This document shows positions 50,738 through 59,337 of a DNA stretch of 64,000 bases, piece after piece. The position numbers and the translations under genes are program-made. The DNA lies in NCBI GenBank assembly GCA_029906195.1, contig JARWSJ010000002.1, positions 558,001 to 622,000 on the forward strand, in the 5' to 3' direction. The notes beneath the pieces are model-generated. The model searched no databases. It was not told the DNA's origin and saw nothing but the letters and a program-made list of their open reading frames with translations. Within the stretch, counting starts at the first letter, position 1, and each line of letters opens with the position of its first letter. This DNA comes from Chitinophagaceae bacterium 26-R-25. GTDB taxonomy: Bacteria > Bacteroidota > Bacteroidia > Chitinophagales > Chitinophagaceae.

Positions 50738-51148
50738 TTACTTTAAACGTTCCAAAACCCCCTTCCGCTTCACAATGTTTTTATAATCCCATTGAATGTC
50801 TCTTGCCTTCTTGAGCCAACGTTTCAGATCGGTTTTGTTTATTTGATTGGTTGCCGTGTAGCGCATTTCGGCGGCTTTAAATGTTCCTTCTTTTTGCAAA
50901 GCTTCTTCATCAAATGATTGCCCGCTCCAAAACAACAAACGGACCGAGTCTTTTAATTTGCTGTACCCCACGATGGGGTTGCCTTCCAGGAACCAAACAG
51001 GATGACGGTGCCAGATCTTATTTTCTGCCTCCGGCAAATGAATGCTTATTTCATGCGACAGAATCTTGCCTATTTCTTTGTCTTGGTCTGTAAGGCCATC
51101 GTTATAAGCTTCGATGTCTTTGTGGATTGATGTTTTATCTTCTTTCAT
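50738..51148 (-). CDS. DUF1801 (YdhG-like) protein
   Basis: 136 residues, cytoplasmic. Sequence features of the YdhG/DUF1801 fold: 'IHLPEAENKIWHRHPVWFLEGNPIVGYSKLKDS' (residues 37-69; a frataxin-like region) and 'VRLLFWSGQSFDEEALQKEG'. Function unknown. Minus-strand neighbour of two signal-bearing genes, with 25- and 31-bp gaps, so a small operon is possible. Confidence 0.8.
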   Translation of the reverse strand: MKEDKTSIHKDIEAYNDGLTDQDKEIGKILSHEISIHLPEAENKIWHRHPVWFLEGNPIVGYSKLKDSVRLLFWSGQSFDEEALQKEGTFKAAEMRYTATNQINKTDLKRWLKKARDIQWDYKNIVKRKGVLERLK

Positions 51149-51172
51149 ATTGACAGTAGTTTATGCGAAAGT

Positions 51173-51613
51173 TTACTCATCCTTAAGAAGTCCTGTTTCT
51201 TCCTTTCCCACTTTAACAGTAACCGTTTCGATGGCAGGCTTGCCACCCCACAGACCCGGTACGATACTGCACTTGTAGAAATATTCGTTGCCAAATTTTA
51301 TTTTGCTCACGATGGTTGTTTCTCCGTCCTTGTCTACACAAACGTTGTGCTTCCCTTCCTTAAAGATCTTTACGGCAACAAGTGTGTTTGCCTTTAAATT
51401 ATAAACCAAACTGTCATCTACGTAGATGGGGACTTTTTTAATAGGTGCGACCATTTTTGGAATAAAGGCTCTGTAGAAATAAAAAACGGCAAAATGCGAC
51501 GAGTCCGGCTTTTTCAGTGAACTGGAATCTATGCTAGCAATGCTGGCTTTGGTTTGGGAAAAAGCACTGACTGAAGAAAAGAGTACAAGTGCCAGAGTTG
51601 TTATTTTTTTCAT
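51173..51613 (-). CDS. DUF2846-like secreted protein
   Basis: 146 residues with a signal peptide (cleavage after 'SSVSAFSQ'). The pattern 'HFAVFYFYRAFIPKMVAPIK', 'VPIYVDDSLVYNLKANTLVA' and 'GKHNVCVDKDGETTIVSKIK' follows DUF2846 (a small beta sandwich found in periplasmic or lipoproteins). No enzyme motif. Weak family call. Confidence 0.6.
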   Translation of the reverse strand: MKKITTLALVLFSSVSAFSQTKASIASIDSSSLKKPDSSHFAVFYFYRAFIPKMVAPIKKVPIYVDDSLVYNLKANTLVAVKIFKEGKHNVCVDKDGETTIVSKIKFGNEYFYKCSIVPGLWGGKPAIETVTVKVGKEETGLLKDE

Positions 51614-51976
51614 CGGCGGCTTATTTAGTTGAGGGGTGACAAGCTGATTTTACAGGATCAGGTTGGCAGCTGAATGAAGTTATTGAACGTCGAAAGTAAA
51701 ATTTGGAAAGGAGATTTGCAATAGTGTTACTACGCAATCAAATTGCTGTCATCACGAATGTTGACACGCATGTTTTGCTGCCTCCTACCAGCTCCTTAGG
51801 AGCGATACGTTCGTAGCTTCAATGTACGTAGGTAGCAAAAATTCCAGCCCCGTAGGTGCGACATGTTGGTTTAACGTGTCGCACCTACGGGGCTGGAATT
51901 GAAAATACGTTTTGGTCGTTGTTGCTACGAACGTGCCGCCCCGCTGGGGCTGGGTGTATAACACGTAAAGGGCACC
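51614..51976. other. Intergenic region with a nested palindromic element
   Basis: 51614-51770 shows nothing recognisable and should carry the promoter of the minus-strand DUF2846 gene. 51781-51955 is the palindromic element listed separately, placed just after the stop (51977) of the next minus-strand gene. Confidence 0.6.
51781..51955. repeat. Nested palindromic element with a long central hairpin
   Basis: The centre 51842-51898 is a hairpin of about 27 pairs (arms starting TTCCAGCCCCGTAGGTGCGA; few wobble positions). Outside it, 51807-51817 (ACGTTCGTAGC) pairs with 51923-51933 (GCTACGAACGT), and 51789-51803 (CAGCTCCTTAGGAGC) faces CCGCCCCGCTGGGGCTGG (51936-51953), each end folding on itself. 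This resembles dispersed 'CGCACCTACGGGGCT' palindromes of other genomes (recollection, not searched). Confidence 0.85.
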
Positions 51977-52555
51977 TTAGGATGTTTGACGCGTTAATTC
52001 ACCGGCTCTCCATTGTAGTTTATAATGTTCAACAAGGGTTGAAAGTTTGCTCTGCGAGGTGGCCATTTTACTTAAATTAAGTTTTTCAACCGTTCTGTCG
52101 GTTCTAAAAATGATTAGATAATAATTCATGTATTTGCCTTCCTTCTTGCTCATTATGTAAGTGCCGTCAATTTCTGACCATGCAATTTTTCTATCATCGA
52201 TGAAGATGCAGGTTTTATCAATCTTGAGAATGTACACGTTTCTTTTATCAAAAAAAGAAGTATATACAACAACGCAAAACAGTGCGGTTGGCAGTAGAAC
52301 AGACAATATGTCTGGAAAAAATGGCCCTGACGTTATCACCATCAACATCCAGATGAGTGCTATAAATAATCCCCAAAACGTGGTGAATACTTTTGACCAC
52401 CAGGATGGCTTAATGACTGCTTGTTCGGGAAATGTTTGGATAAGCGCCGTAGCATAAGTGATTGTAGACGCAACTTTTGGATAGTTTCCTGTCCATTTGT
52501 CAAGCCTCGTCATTTTTTGTTCTTCCTGCTTTATAAAATCATTGATGCTCGTCAT
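51977..52555 (-). CDS. Hypothetical membrane protein, 192 aa
   Basis: Two central transmembrane spans ('FWGLFIALIWMLMVITSG', 'LLPTALFCVVVYTSFF') flanked by cytoplasmic parts. The C-terminal half 'YILKIDKTCIFIDDRKIAWS' and 'YYLIIFRTDRTVEKLNLSKM' resembles a PH-like beta domain of bacterial membrane proteins. No named family. Separate from its neighbours by 50 bp or more. Confidence 0.6.
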   Translation of the reverse strand: MTSINDFIKQEEQKMTRLDKWTGNYPKVASTITYATALIQTFPEQAVIKPSWWSKVFTTFWGLFIALIWMLMVITSGPFFPDILSVLLPTALFCVVVYTSFFDKRNVYILKIDKTCIFIDDRKIAWSEIDGTYIMSKKEGKYMNYYLIIFRTDRTVEKLNLSKMATSQSKLSTLVEHYKLQWRAGELTRQTS

Positions 52556-52605
52556 TGGTGTGACTGTGTACTTGATGATATTATGTTTTCTGAAAGTTAA
52601 TCGTA

Positions 52606-53319
52606 TTATTTTCTCATGCGCTCTAACGCTTTCTTAAAAACTTCCTTTTGTGATTCTGGCATTTGTTGAATTATGCTATCGGTGCTTTTTGTTTGGCTAT
52701 CTGAAAGGTTTAAATTTCCGTAAGGCATTTCTTTGGGGTCGCCATTGAATACTTCAATGTCGGCAGCGTCATTAAATAGCCGCACTTTTGAAAAGTAAGT
52801 TCTTGAATTGTTTAACTGATATTGAAAGTATAAATAAGAAATACGTGAGGAGTCTTTGCCGGTCAACGTGTCTTTAAAGTCACCGTAAAAAGCATTGAGT
52901 TCAAAATCGTCGGGATTGTGAAAGGCTGATTCAAGTTTTTCAAATGCCTTGCGTTGGTAAGTGTCCATTGTTGTGTTCTCTGTATGCGGCTCAATAAATT
53001 CACGATTGCGTTGACTGTTTCTTTTATCGTTCTCTCCATTTGTAAAATATTTAGTTACACCTATTACCGCCAATGCAAGGATAACAGCAAATTGTCCTCC
53101 CAGGAAAAGGAACTGTTTTTTTCTTGGATTGTGACTAAAGAGTGTCAAGTTGAGACTTATAAAGATTGCAATAATCCATAGCAAAAAGAAAATGAAAACG
53201 GCCGCGTTAATATACTCCTGGCCCATTCCATAGTCTTTAAAAAGTCTGTAAAGAATATAATATGTCGTTGCTGAAAACGGCGCGATAAGCGAGTAAAGGA
53301 TAATTTTCCGGATTGTCAT
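52606..53319 (-). CDS. Hypothetical membrane-anchored protein, 237 aa
   Basis: Three N-terminal transmembrane spans ('IILYSLIAPFSATTYYILY', 'INAAVFIFFLLWIIAIFISL', 'FLFLGGQFAVILALAVIGV'), then a soluble Asn/Asp-rich domain of about 140 residues ending 'QMPESQKEVFKKALERM'. No recognised family. The 24-bp gap to the VOC gene suggests cotranscription. Confidence 0.6.
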   Translation of the reverse strand: MTIRKIILYSLIAPFSATTYYILYRLFKDYGMGQEYINAAVFIFFLLWIIAIFISLNLTLFSHNPRKKQFLFLGGQFAVILALAVIGVTKYFTNGENDKRNSQRNREFIEPHTENTTMDTYQRKAFEKLESAFHNPDDFELNAFYGDFKDTLTGKDSSRISYLYFQYQLNNSRTYFSKVRLFNDAADIEVFNGDPKEMPYGNLNLSDSQTKSTDSIIQQMPESQKEVFKKALERMRK

Positions 53320-53343
53320 GATCGGGTAAAGGTTCCGTGTAAA

Positions 53344-53700
53344 TTAAATACTTTCTCCAAAGGTCAGCAAATTATTATCCGGATCCAGCAATGAAAATTC
53401 CTTTTGTCCCCAGGGTTTTGTTTGTAGTGGGCCGTTAGGATGTATCTCTATTTTTGCGTCCAATAGAGATTGATAGAACGCTTCAATATTATTTACCCGG
53501 ATGTAAACTTGCCCATAATTTTCTTTAGGATCAAGTTCTTTGAATTCAAAAAAATGAATTTCAATATTGTCCTTTTGAACCATTAAATATTCGGGGTAAT
53601 CAGTACTGCCGAGTTGAGTAAAACCGAGTTTGCTCACGTAGTATTCTTTTGTTGCAGTTTTACTGCGCATCGGTAGTTTGGGATGAATGGCTGTAAGCAT
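53344..53700 (-). CDS. VOC-family (bleomycin-resistance-like) protein
   Basis: 118 residues, two beta-alpha-beta-beta-beta modules: 'SKTATKEYYVSKLGFTQLGS', 'YLMVQKDNIEIHFFEF', 'QVYIRVNNIEAFYQSLLDAK', 'PLQTKPWGQKEFSLLDPDNNLLTF'. These fit the vicinal-oxygen-chelate fold of glyoxalase/bleomycin-resistance proteins, closest in pattern to BLMA. Substrate unknown; binding or detoxifying a small molecule is possible. Confidence 0.85.
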   Translation of the reverse strand: MLTAIHPKLPMRSKTATKEYYVSKLGFTQLGSTDYPEYLMVQKDNIEIHFFEFKELDPKENYGQVYIRVNNIEAFYQSLLDAKIEIHPNGPLQTKPWGQKEFSLLDPDNNLLTFGESI

Positions 53701-53722
53701 CGCTGTTGTTTGTATAAAATTA

Positions 53723-53757
53723 AAAAAGGATATTGAGTCAACCTCAATATCCTTTTC
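53723..53757. terminator. Terminator between VOC gene and basic small gene
   Basis: AAAAAGGATATTGAG pairs with CTCAATATCCTTTT (53741-53757), with A and T runs on both sides. It lies past the stop of the minus-strand gene at 53778. Confidence 0.85.
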
Positions 53758-53777
53758 TGATTTTTTAGATAAAAATT

Positions 53778-54107
53778 TTAGTGGCCAATTTGTTTACTAT
53801 TGCTATTCAATTGTTGATTTAATGCTTTTTGATCTTGTTTTGTTAAGTGGCCATCATCTTGTTTGCGCATGTCTTTTTTCTCCTGGTTAATCTCTTTAAG
53901 ATTTTTTCGATCTTGTTTCGCTTGTGCTTTAGTAATGTCTCCTTCCTTGCGTTCCTGATTTATCCTCTTTTCCTGCTTGTCCTCTCTTTTATTAACCTGG
54001 TTAACACGCGGATGGTCTTTTATGTGAGTACGTTGATGTCCAGGACCTTGTTGAGCCATTGATGTTAAACTGATTCCTGTTGCTAATAGAATTAATAAGC
54101 TTTTCAT
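53778..54107 (-). CDS. Small periplasmic Lys/Gln/Asp-rich protein
   Basis: 109 residues: a signal peptide ('LLATGISLTSMAQ') and a highly charged helix with repeated patterns such as 'NKREDKQEKRINQERKEGD', 'QAKQDRKNLKEINQEKKDM' and 'LTKQDQKALNQQLNSNSKQI'. The repeated NQ-E-K/ED pattern and 'LTKQDQ' recall LTxxQ-type helical periplasmic proteins like that at the window's left edge. Stress-related binding of unfolded proteins is a guess. Confidence 0.65.
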   Translation of the reverse strand: MKSLLILLATGISLTSMAQQGPGHQRTHIKDHPRVNQVNKREDKQEKRINQERKEGDITKAQAKQDRKNLKEINQEKKDMRKQDDGHLTKQDQKALNQQLNSNSKQIGH

Positions 54108-54438
54108 GTTGTTTAGATTAATTTTTAAAAAAATAGTAACGCTTATTTGATGCGTAACTGTTTTTAAAGTTTAATTAGTTTCCAGGCTTAACAACTCGTT
54201 TACGAATCACTACAATTTTTGCTCTTTTTGTAAGGGTTTCCATTTAGTATGGTGACGTGTTGAATAGCTTCAGGGACGCAAAGGCTTATACATTTCACGC
54301 CGCGTGAATGAAATTCTTTCGGGCAGGCGGCGAGCGCAACGAAAAGCGACGCCGCGTAGCATATCGTTAAAAAAATCCCTGCCCGACTAAGTCAGCAGGC
54401 GGGCGTGTAAATCTGTTCAATCCGTGTCATCAGTGTGC
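54108..54438. other. Intergenic region with word fragments
   Basis: 54400-54438 holds 'caatccgtgtcatcagtgtg', the complement of the CACAGATGACACGGAT word; on the minus strand it begins at the coiled-coil gene stop. 54285-54390 carries diverged CG-rich words ('acgccgcgtgaatgaaattc', 'ccgactaagtcagcaggcgg'). The promoter of the 109-aa gene is not identified. Confidence 0.55.
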
Positions 54439-55707
54439 TCACTCACTGTTGGCAGAATGTTCTATTGTGCTGCGCAAATGGGCTTGCAGAGACGATAATT
54501 TTTCGATTGTTTCATCTAACTGCTGCTTGTATTTCTCGCTTACTTGCTTCGCGTTTTCATACTGTGAAGTGATGTAGGTATTGTATTGTTCTTTCTTTTG
54601 CAGTTCTTCCCGCATTTGGTCCGCAAAAGTTTGCCTCTGCAGAAAAGCTTCATTCGCCTCAAGCATTTCCGCTTTAAGTTGCGAGTGTTCCTTTTCGAGC
54701 TGAAAAGTATTTTTAACGTGTTTATCCAATTGATTTTGTAAGTACTCAATCAGCAGATTTTTTTCAGTTAAGACAGCGGAAAGGCTCTCCAATTCTAAAA
54801 TTTTATGCTGTAAATTTTTTATCTCTGTATCCGTTTCTGCTGATTTGTGGGGCGCTTCATTTGCGTGGATAAGGTTGCTGTTTGTTGTTGCCTGTTCGGC
54901 TGTATTATTTTGAGTTGACTGCCAATTGGCATACTGTTCTTTAAGCAGGCTATGCTCAGCTTTTAGTGTTTCCAGTTCCTGCAACAGGAGTTTGTTTTTC
55001 TCGGTCAGTATCCTGGGAAGCGATTCTAATTCGTCAATTCTGTTGTGCAATTTTTTTGCTTCATTCTCTTTTTCCGATATCGTATTTAGCAGCTCGCTTA
55101 TTTGGAAGTTATGTGTGGTTGTTTCCGAATCATTTTTTTCCTGGGGTTCTTCGCTTGTTCGGTAGTATTCCGTTGAAAGGGCCACGGTTGTGTGGGTATT
55201 GCTTTCCTTTTCGTGATGCAAGGACCCATTGGCTGAAAAAGAAAATGCATTATCCGCATTTCTCAAGTCTCGCAATTGTTGTTGTTTTTCGTACCATTTG
55301 TTTTTTAGTTCCCTGTATTCGACATCGTTGCCATCAGTTCCTTTCATGCGGAAGAGGTTCTCTTGAATTTCAGTCACTTCTTTTTCAAGTGCTTCAACTT
55401 GCGGACTTAGGTCAAGGTTCATATTCATAGGTATTGTGTTTTCATTTTGAAAATTGGATGAAGGTGCAACGAACGTATTAACGTTTTCTTTAAGCAAATA
55501 TTGGGCATCGTCCAATTCTTCTACTCTTGTTTGTTTCCGCTGCGCCGCGAATTCGAGTTCCTTAACATTATCCGGCTCTTTTTTTCTTCTTACTTTTCGA
55601 ACGATTGAAATGATAATTGTAAGTAGAATCAGGAGTATCAACAACGAAACTGCCGCAAGTGTATCAGGCTGCTCTAATTCTTGAGGAGAATAAACAAATA
55701 ACAACAC
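54439..55707 (-). CDS. Membrane-anchored coiled-coil protein, 422 aa
   Basis: One N-terminal transmembrane segment ('TLAAVSLLILLILLTIIISI', residues about 17-36), a basic stop-transfer 'VRKVRRKK', then an Asn/Glu/Gln-rich region and long heptad coiled coils: 'ISEKENEAKKLHNRIDELES', 'LQHKILELESLSAVLTEKNL', 'YENAKQVSEKYKQQLDETIE'. The 'LES-L-ILTEKNK/LTEKNL' motif is duplicated around residues 225 and 305. A structural or scaffolding role at the inner membrane, facing the cytoplasm, is likely; no family is recognised. Confidence 0.75.
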   Translation of the reverse strand: MLLFVYSPQELEQPDTLAAVSLLILLILLTIIISIVRKVRRKKEPDNVKELEFAAQRKQTRVEELDDAQYLLKENVNTFVAPSSNFQNENTIPMNMNLDLSPQVEALEKEVTEIQENLFRMKGTDGNDVEYRELKNKWYEKQQQLRDLRNADNAFSFSANGSLHHEKESNTHTTVALSTEYYRTSEEPQEKNDSETTTHNFQISELLNTISEKENEAKKLHNRIDELESLPRILTEKNKLLLQELETLKAEHSLLKEQYANWQSTQNNTAEQATTNSNLIHANEAPHKSAETDTEIKNLQHKILELESLSAVLTEKNLLIEYLQNQLDKHVKNTFQLEKEHSQLKAEMLEANEAFLQRQTFADQMREELQKKEQYNTYITSQYENAKQVSEKYKQQLDETIEKLSSLQAHLRSTIEHSANSE

Positions 55708-55943
55708 GTATTAAAAATTTACCTAAAAAAAATGATTTATGACAGGTGAGTTTTTGGTGTATCTGAAAGAAAAACAGGTTGCTATTTCTGGAGTCGAACT
55801 GGCAATGTAAATAGAAAAATAAAAAGAGAGTATTGCATTCGGTCAAATTTGCGCTTGTGTTTCGCAAGCTGCATTATCAACGTGCAAAAAAAAGTTGGCA
55901 ACTCGCGCTGCCAACTTATAATTTAAAACTCACTACTCGCAAC
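55708..55943. other. Intergenic region with the aconitase terminator
   Basis: 55919-55945 contains GAGTAGT/GAGTTTT-type units on the minus strand just past the aconitase TAA. The rest should hold the promoter of the coiled-coil gene. Confidence 0.55.
55880..55917 (-). terminator. Aconitase terminator
   Basis: AAGTTGGCA (55892-55900) pairs with TGCCAACTT (55909-55917); on the minus strand seven T follow directly. Confidence 0.88.
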
Positions 55944-58211
55944 TTATTTCACGAACTGCTTGCGAATGATGTTCAACGCGCCACCGGCTTTGAACCATTC
56001 GATCTGCTGATCGTTGTAAGTGTGGTTTGCCATGATGATATCGCTGCTGCCATCTTTGTGGTGCAATACCAGTTCCAATGGTTTGCTAGGAGCAAAATGA
56101 GTCAGGCCATTAATATCGATAGTATCGTCTTCCTGAATTTTATCGTAGTCTGCTTTGTCGGCAAATGTCAAGCCAAGCATACCTTGTTTTTTCAGGTTGG
56201 TTTCGTGGATACGGGCAAATGATTTTACCAATACTGCACGAACGCCTAAGTGACGAGGCTCCATAGCCGCATGCTCGCGTGAAGAACCTTCACCGTAGTT
56301 TTCATCACCTACTACCACTGAGCCAACGTTTGCAGCTTTATAAGCACGTTGAGTTGCAGGAACCGCGCCATATTCACCAGTCAACTGGTTTTTAACAAGG
56401 TCAGTTTTTTCGTTGTAGAAGTTAACCGCACCGATTAACATGTTGTTGGAAATGTTATCAAGGTGACCGCGGAATTTCAACCATGGACCAGCCATAGAAA
56501 TGTGGTCAGTTGTACATTTTCCTTTTGCTTTGATCAGGAGTTTCAAACCTTTAAGGTCTGTACCTTCCCATGGAGCAAATGGATCGAGCAATTGCAGGCG
56601 GTTAGAAGTTGGAGAAACAGCCACCTGAATACCGCTACCATCAGCAGCAGGAGCCTGGTAACCCGGATCGTCGACAGAGAAGCCTTTTGGAGGCAACTCA
56701 TTACCTGTAGGTGCATCCAGTTTTACTTTCTCACCTTTTTCGTTTATCAAAGTATCTGTAAGCGGGTTGAAAGAAAGATCACCTGCGATTGCCAATGCTG
56801 TCACCAATTCAGGAGAAGCAACGAATGCGTAAGTGTTAGGGTTACCATCTGCACGTTTAGCAAAGTTTCTGTTGAAACTGTGAACGATGGTATTCTTTTC
56901 CTGTTTGTCAGCACCCATTCTATCCCACATACCAATACAAGGTCCGCAGGCATTTGCGAAAACTTTTGCACCGATCTGATCGAAAATATCAAGGAAGCCA
57001 TCTCTTTCGATAGTGAAACGAACTTGCTCACTACCCGGAGTAATGGTAAATTCTGCTTTGGTTTTAAGACCTTTTTCTTTTACTTGTTTTGCAAGGCTCA
57101 CTGCACGGCTGATGTCTTCGTAAGAAGAGTTCGTACAAGAACCGATCAAACCTACTTCGATTTTTGTAGGCCAGCCGTTTTTAGCAGCTTCTTCTTTCAT
57201 TTTAGAAATTGGCGTAGCCAAATCCGGAGTGAAAGGTCCGTTTAAGTGTGGTTCTAGTTCGCTCAGGTTGATTTCAATAACCTGGTCGAAATATTTTTCA
57301 GGATTTGCGTATACTTCAGCATCTGCAGTCAGGTGTTCTTTGATGGCATCAGCTGCGGTTGCGATCTCTTCGCGACCGGTTGCTTTCAGGTAGCGGCTCA
57401 TGCTTTCATCGTAACCGAATGTAGAAGTGGTAGCACCGATTTCCGCACCCATGTTACAGATAGTTCCTTTACCCGTACAGCTCATGCTGGTAGCGCCTTC
57501 GCCGAAATATTCAACAACAGCACCGGTACCACCTTTTACAGTAAGAATACCGGCAACTTTTAAAATAACATCTTTAGGAGCGGTCCAGCCATTTAATTTA
57601 CCTGTCAGTTTCACGCCGATCAGTTTAGGGAATTTCAACTCCCATGGAAGGCCGGCCATAACGTCGCAGGCATCAGCACCACCAACGCCAATTGCGATCA
57701 TACCCAAACCACCCGCGTTTACAGTGTGGCTGTCCGTTCCGATCATCATACCGCCAGGGAAAGCGTAGTTTTCCAGCACTACCTGGTGAATGATACCGGC
57801 ACCTGGTTTCCAGAAACCGATGCCATATTTATTTGAAACCGAAGCCAGGAAGTCGTAAACTTCACTGCTTTCGTGAACGGCTCTGTCAAGGTCAACTTTG
57901 CTGTTTTCTTTAGCCACGATCAGGTGGTCGCAGTGTACAGTAGAAGGAACGGCCACTTTATCGCGACCCGCCTGCATGAACTGCAAAAGCGCCATTTGTG
58001 CAGTAGCATCCTGCATGGCAACGCGATCTGGCGCAAAATCAACATAGCTTTTCCCCCTTTCAAAAGGCTGGGTAGCTGCGCCTTGCCAGAGGTGGGCATA
58101 CAATATTTTCTCAGTAAGCGTTAACGGACGTCCAACAACTTTGCGGGCAGTCTCAACCTTAGCGCCAAAACCGGCGTAAAGTTTCTTGATCAGGTCTAAA
58201 TCGAAAGCCAT
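55944..58211 (-). CDS. Aconitate hydratase (mitochondrial-like type)
   Basis: 755 residues. Isomerises citrate and isocitrate in the TCA cycle. The [4Fe-4S] cysteines sit in '[12 protein letters not shown]' and '[11 protein letters not shown]'; other signatures are '[13 protein letters not shown]', '[20 protein letters not shown]' and the C-terminal swivel '[20 protein letters not shown]'. Length and domain order fit the mitochondrial-type AcnA group of Bacteroidota. Monocistronic, with a clear terminator. Confidence 0.95.
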   Translation of the reverse strand: MAFDLDLIKKLYAGFGAKVETARKVVGRPLTLTEKILYAHLWQGAATQPFERGKSYVDFAPDRVAMQDATAQMALLQFMQAGRDKVAVPSTVHCDHLIVAKENSKVDLDRAVHESSEVYDFLASVSNKYGIGFWKPGAGIIHQVVLENYAFPGGMMIGTDSHTVNAGGLGMIAIGVGGADACDVMAGLPWELKFPKLIGVKLTGKLNGWTAPKDVILKVAGILTVKGGTGAVVEYFGEGATSMSCTGKGTICNMGAEIGATTSTFGYDESMSRYLKATGREEIATAADAIKEHLTADAEVYANPEKYFDQVIEINLSELEPHLNGPFTPDLATPISKMKEEAAKNGWPTKIEVGLIGSCTNSSYEDISRAVSLAKQVKEKGLKTKAEFTITPGSEQVRFTIERDGFLDIFDQIGAKVFANACGPCIGMWDRMGADKQEKNTIVHSFNRNFAKRADGNPNTYAFVASPELVTALAIAGDLSFNPLTDTLINEKGEKVKLDAPTGNELPPKGFSVDDPGYQAPAADGSGIQVAVSPTSNRLQLLDPFAPWEGTDLKGLKLLIKAKGKCTTDHISMAGPWLKFRGHLDNISNNMLIGAVNFYNEKTDLVKNQLTGEYGAVPATQRAYKAANVGSVVVGDENYGEGSSREHAAMEPRHLGVRAVLVKSFARIHETNLKKQGMLGLTFADKADYDKIQEDDTIDINGLTHFAPSKPLELVLHHKDGSSDIIMANHTYNDQQIEWFKAGGALNIIRKQFVK

Positions 58212-58505
58212 GTGTATTGTGTTTAGAATTATGACAATGAATGCTTTAGCACGGCGTCAAAGTCAATTGGAGAGGGAAAAATTCTTTTATTGCCTGGGAC
58301 AGCCGTAAAAAGTGCTGCGAATTTACTAAAAAAATAGAACTGGTTGAAAATGAACATTGAGAAAAACGTGAAAGCTTAATGCTAGACGCTTAACGCTTAA
58401 CGCACAGAGAACGTTGCGTTGAGCGTCAAGCGTTCGGCGTTGCGGCGCCTTTTTCTTAATATTGTAAACGACCTGCCGGATATAAAAAATCTCCTGCTTT
58501 ATAAT
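58212..58505. repeat. Aconitase upstream region and CTTAACG heptads
   Basis: 58375-58400 (AATGCTA, GACGCTT, AACGCTT, AACGC) and 58414-58443 ('cgttgagcgtcaagcgttcg') are partial inverted copies. They lie 60-130 bp before the Crp-type gene. No promoter box is clear on either side. Confidence 0.7.
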
Positions 58506-59078
58506 ATGCTCCCGGAATCTCTGAAAAATATTCTTTTAAACCTCCATCCGCTGGAAGCGGAGGTGTTAAATGAAATTGCCCAAGTTTTGGAAAGAACGGA
58601 GTTGGAGAAAAGGGAGCTTTTACTCAGGCAAAAGCAAGTTTGTAAATACGTATATTTTGTAGAGAAAGGTTTTCTGAGAAGTTTTTACAACGAGGGGGAC
58701 AATGAGGTTACAACATGGTTCATGAAGGAGCATGATTTTATTATTTCCGTAAAAAGTTTTTTTGATCAGCAGGCAAGCTATGAATCAATAGAGGCGGTCG
58801 AAGATTGCATTTTGTATTGTATCTCCTACGAAGACCTGATACAACTGTACGAGAAGTTTCACTCTTTCACTTTTGTCGGATTGATGATCACGCAACATTA
58901 TTACAAGCAAAGCGAGGACAGGCTTTTTAATCTTCGCAAAAAAGATGCGTTCGATCGTTATCAATATCTTGTTGAAACATATCCCGAAATTACATTGCGC
59001 TGCCCGCTAAAATACATCGCCTCTTACCTTGGCATTACACTGGAAACGCTTAGCAGGATAAGAGCGAGGAAAATCTGA
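58506..59078 (+). CDS. Crp/Fnr-family transcriptional regulator
   Basis: 190 residues from ATG 58506; the upstream in-frame start at 58419 lies in repeat DNA. A cyclic-nucleotide-binding beta barrel ('ELLLRQKQVCKYVYFVEKGFLRSFYNEG', 'ISVKSFFDQQASYESIEAVE') and a C-terminal HTH ('CPLKYIASYLGITLETLSRIR'). No Cys cluster for an Fe-S centre. The ligand is unknown; the barrel is of the Bacteroidota type that often lacks cAMP. The final TGA stop opens a TAACTGAA tract. Confidence 0.88.
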   Translation: MLPESLKNILLNLHPLEAEVLNEIAQVLERTELEKRELLLRQKQVCKYVYFVEKGFLRSFYNEGDNEVTTWFMKEHDFIISVKSFFDQQASYESIEAVEDCILYCISYEDLIQLYEKFHSFTFVGLMITQHYYKQSEDRLFNLRKKDAFDRYQYLVETYPEITLRCPLKYIASYLGITLETLSRIRARKI

Positions 59079-59336
59079 ATAACTGAGTAACTGAATAACT
59101 GAATGGTTGATGATCGAATACGCGCTCTGCAAGGCTTGTAGCCTTGCAGCTCAATTCTATCGCCTTGGGCGATCGATTGTAGTGATGTTGCCAGAGGCAA
59201 CAAAATAAAACTGCAAGGCTACAAGCCTTGCAGAGCATGATAATAACAAAATAACCGAATGTTCGATGATTGTAATGCAGAATCGAAAATGAACATTCAG
59301 TTATTCAGTTATTCAGTTATTCAGTCATTCGGTTGT
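59075..59336. repeat. TAACTGAA arms enclosing a multi-hairpin element (copy B)
   Basis: 59076-59104 (AATAACTG units, period 8, starting at the TGA stop) and 59283-59330 (CAGTTATT units) are inverted arms, the right one running up to the stop of the minus-strand MocA gene. The 113-bp element at 59124-59236 lies inside, as in the region at 27405-27616. Confidence 0.88.
59124..59236. repeat. Multi-hairpin palindromic element, copy B
   Basis: Arms 59124-59149 and 59211-59236 are perfect reverse complements over 26 nt. Each folds on its own (CTGCAAGGCT-TGT-AGCCTTGCAG). Core hairpins: ATCGCC-TTG-GGCGAT and GTTGCC-AGA-GGCAAC. Relative to copy A, arm positions 6, 8 and 10 changed together with their partners 24, 22 and 20 (C-G to G-C, G-C to A-T, A-T to G-C). 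Confidence 0.92.
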
Positions 59337-59337
59337 C

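Noticed and set aside
51856..52080. 74-aa frame across the nested palindrome
   Set aside because: It translates one arm of the hairpin and the 3' end of the minus-strand gene.
56463..57245. 260-aa reading frame on the plus strand opposite aconitase
   Set aside because: Cys/Phe-rich product with no family pattern, fully antisense to a complete aconitase gene; a codon-bias shadow.
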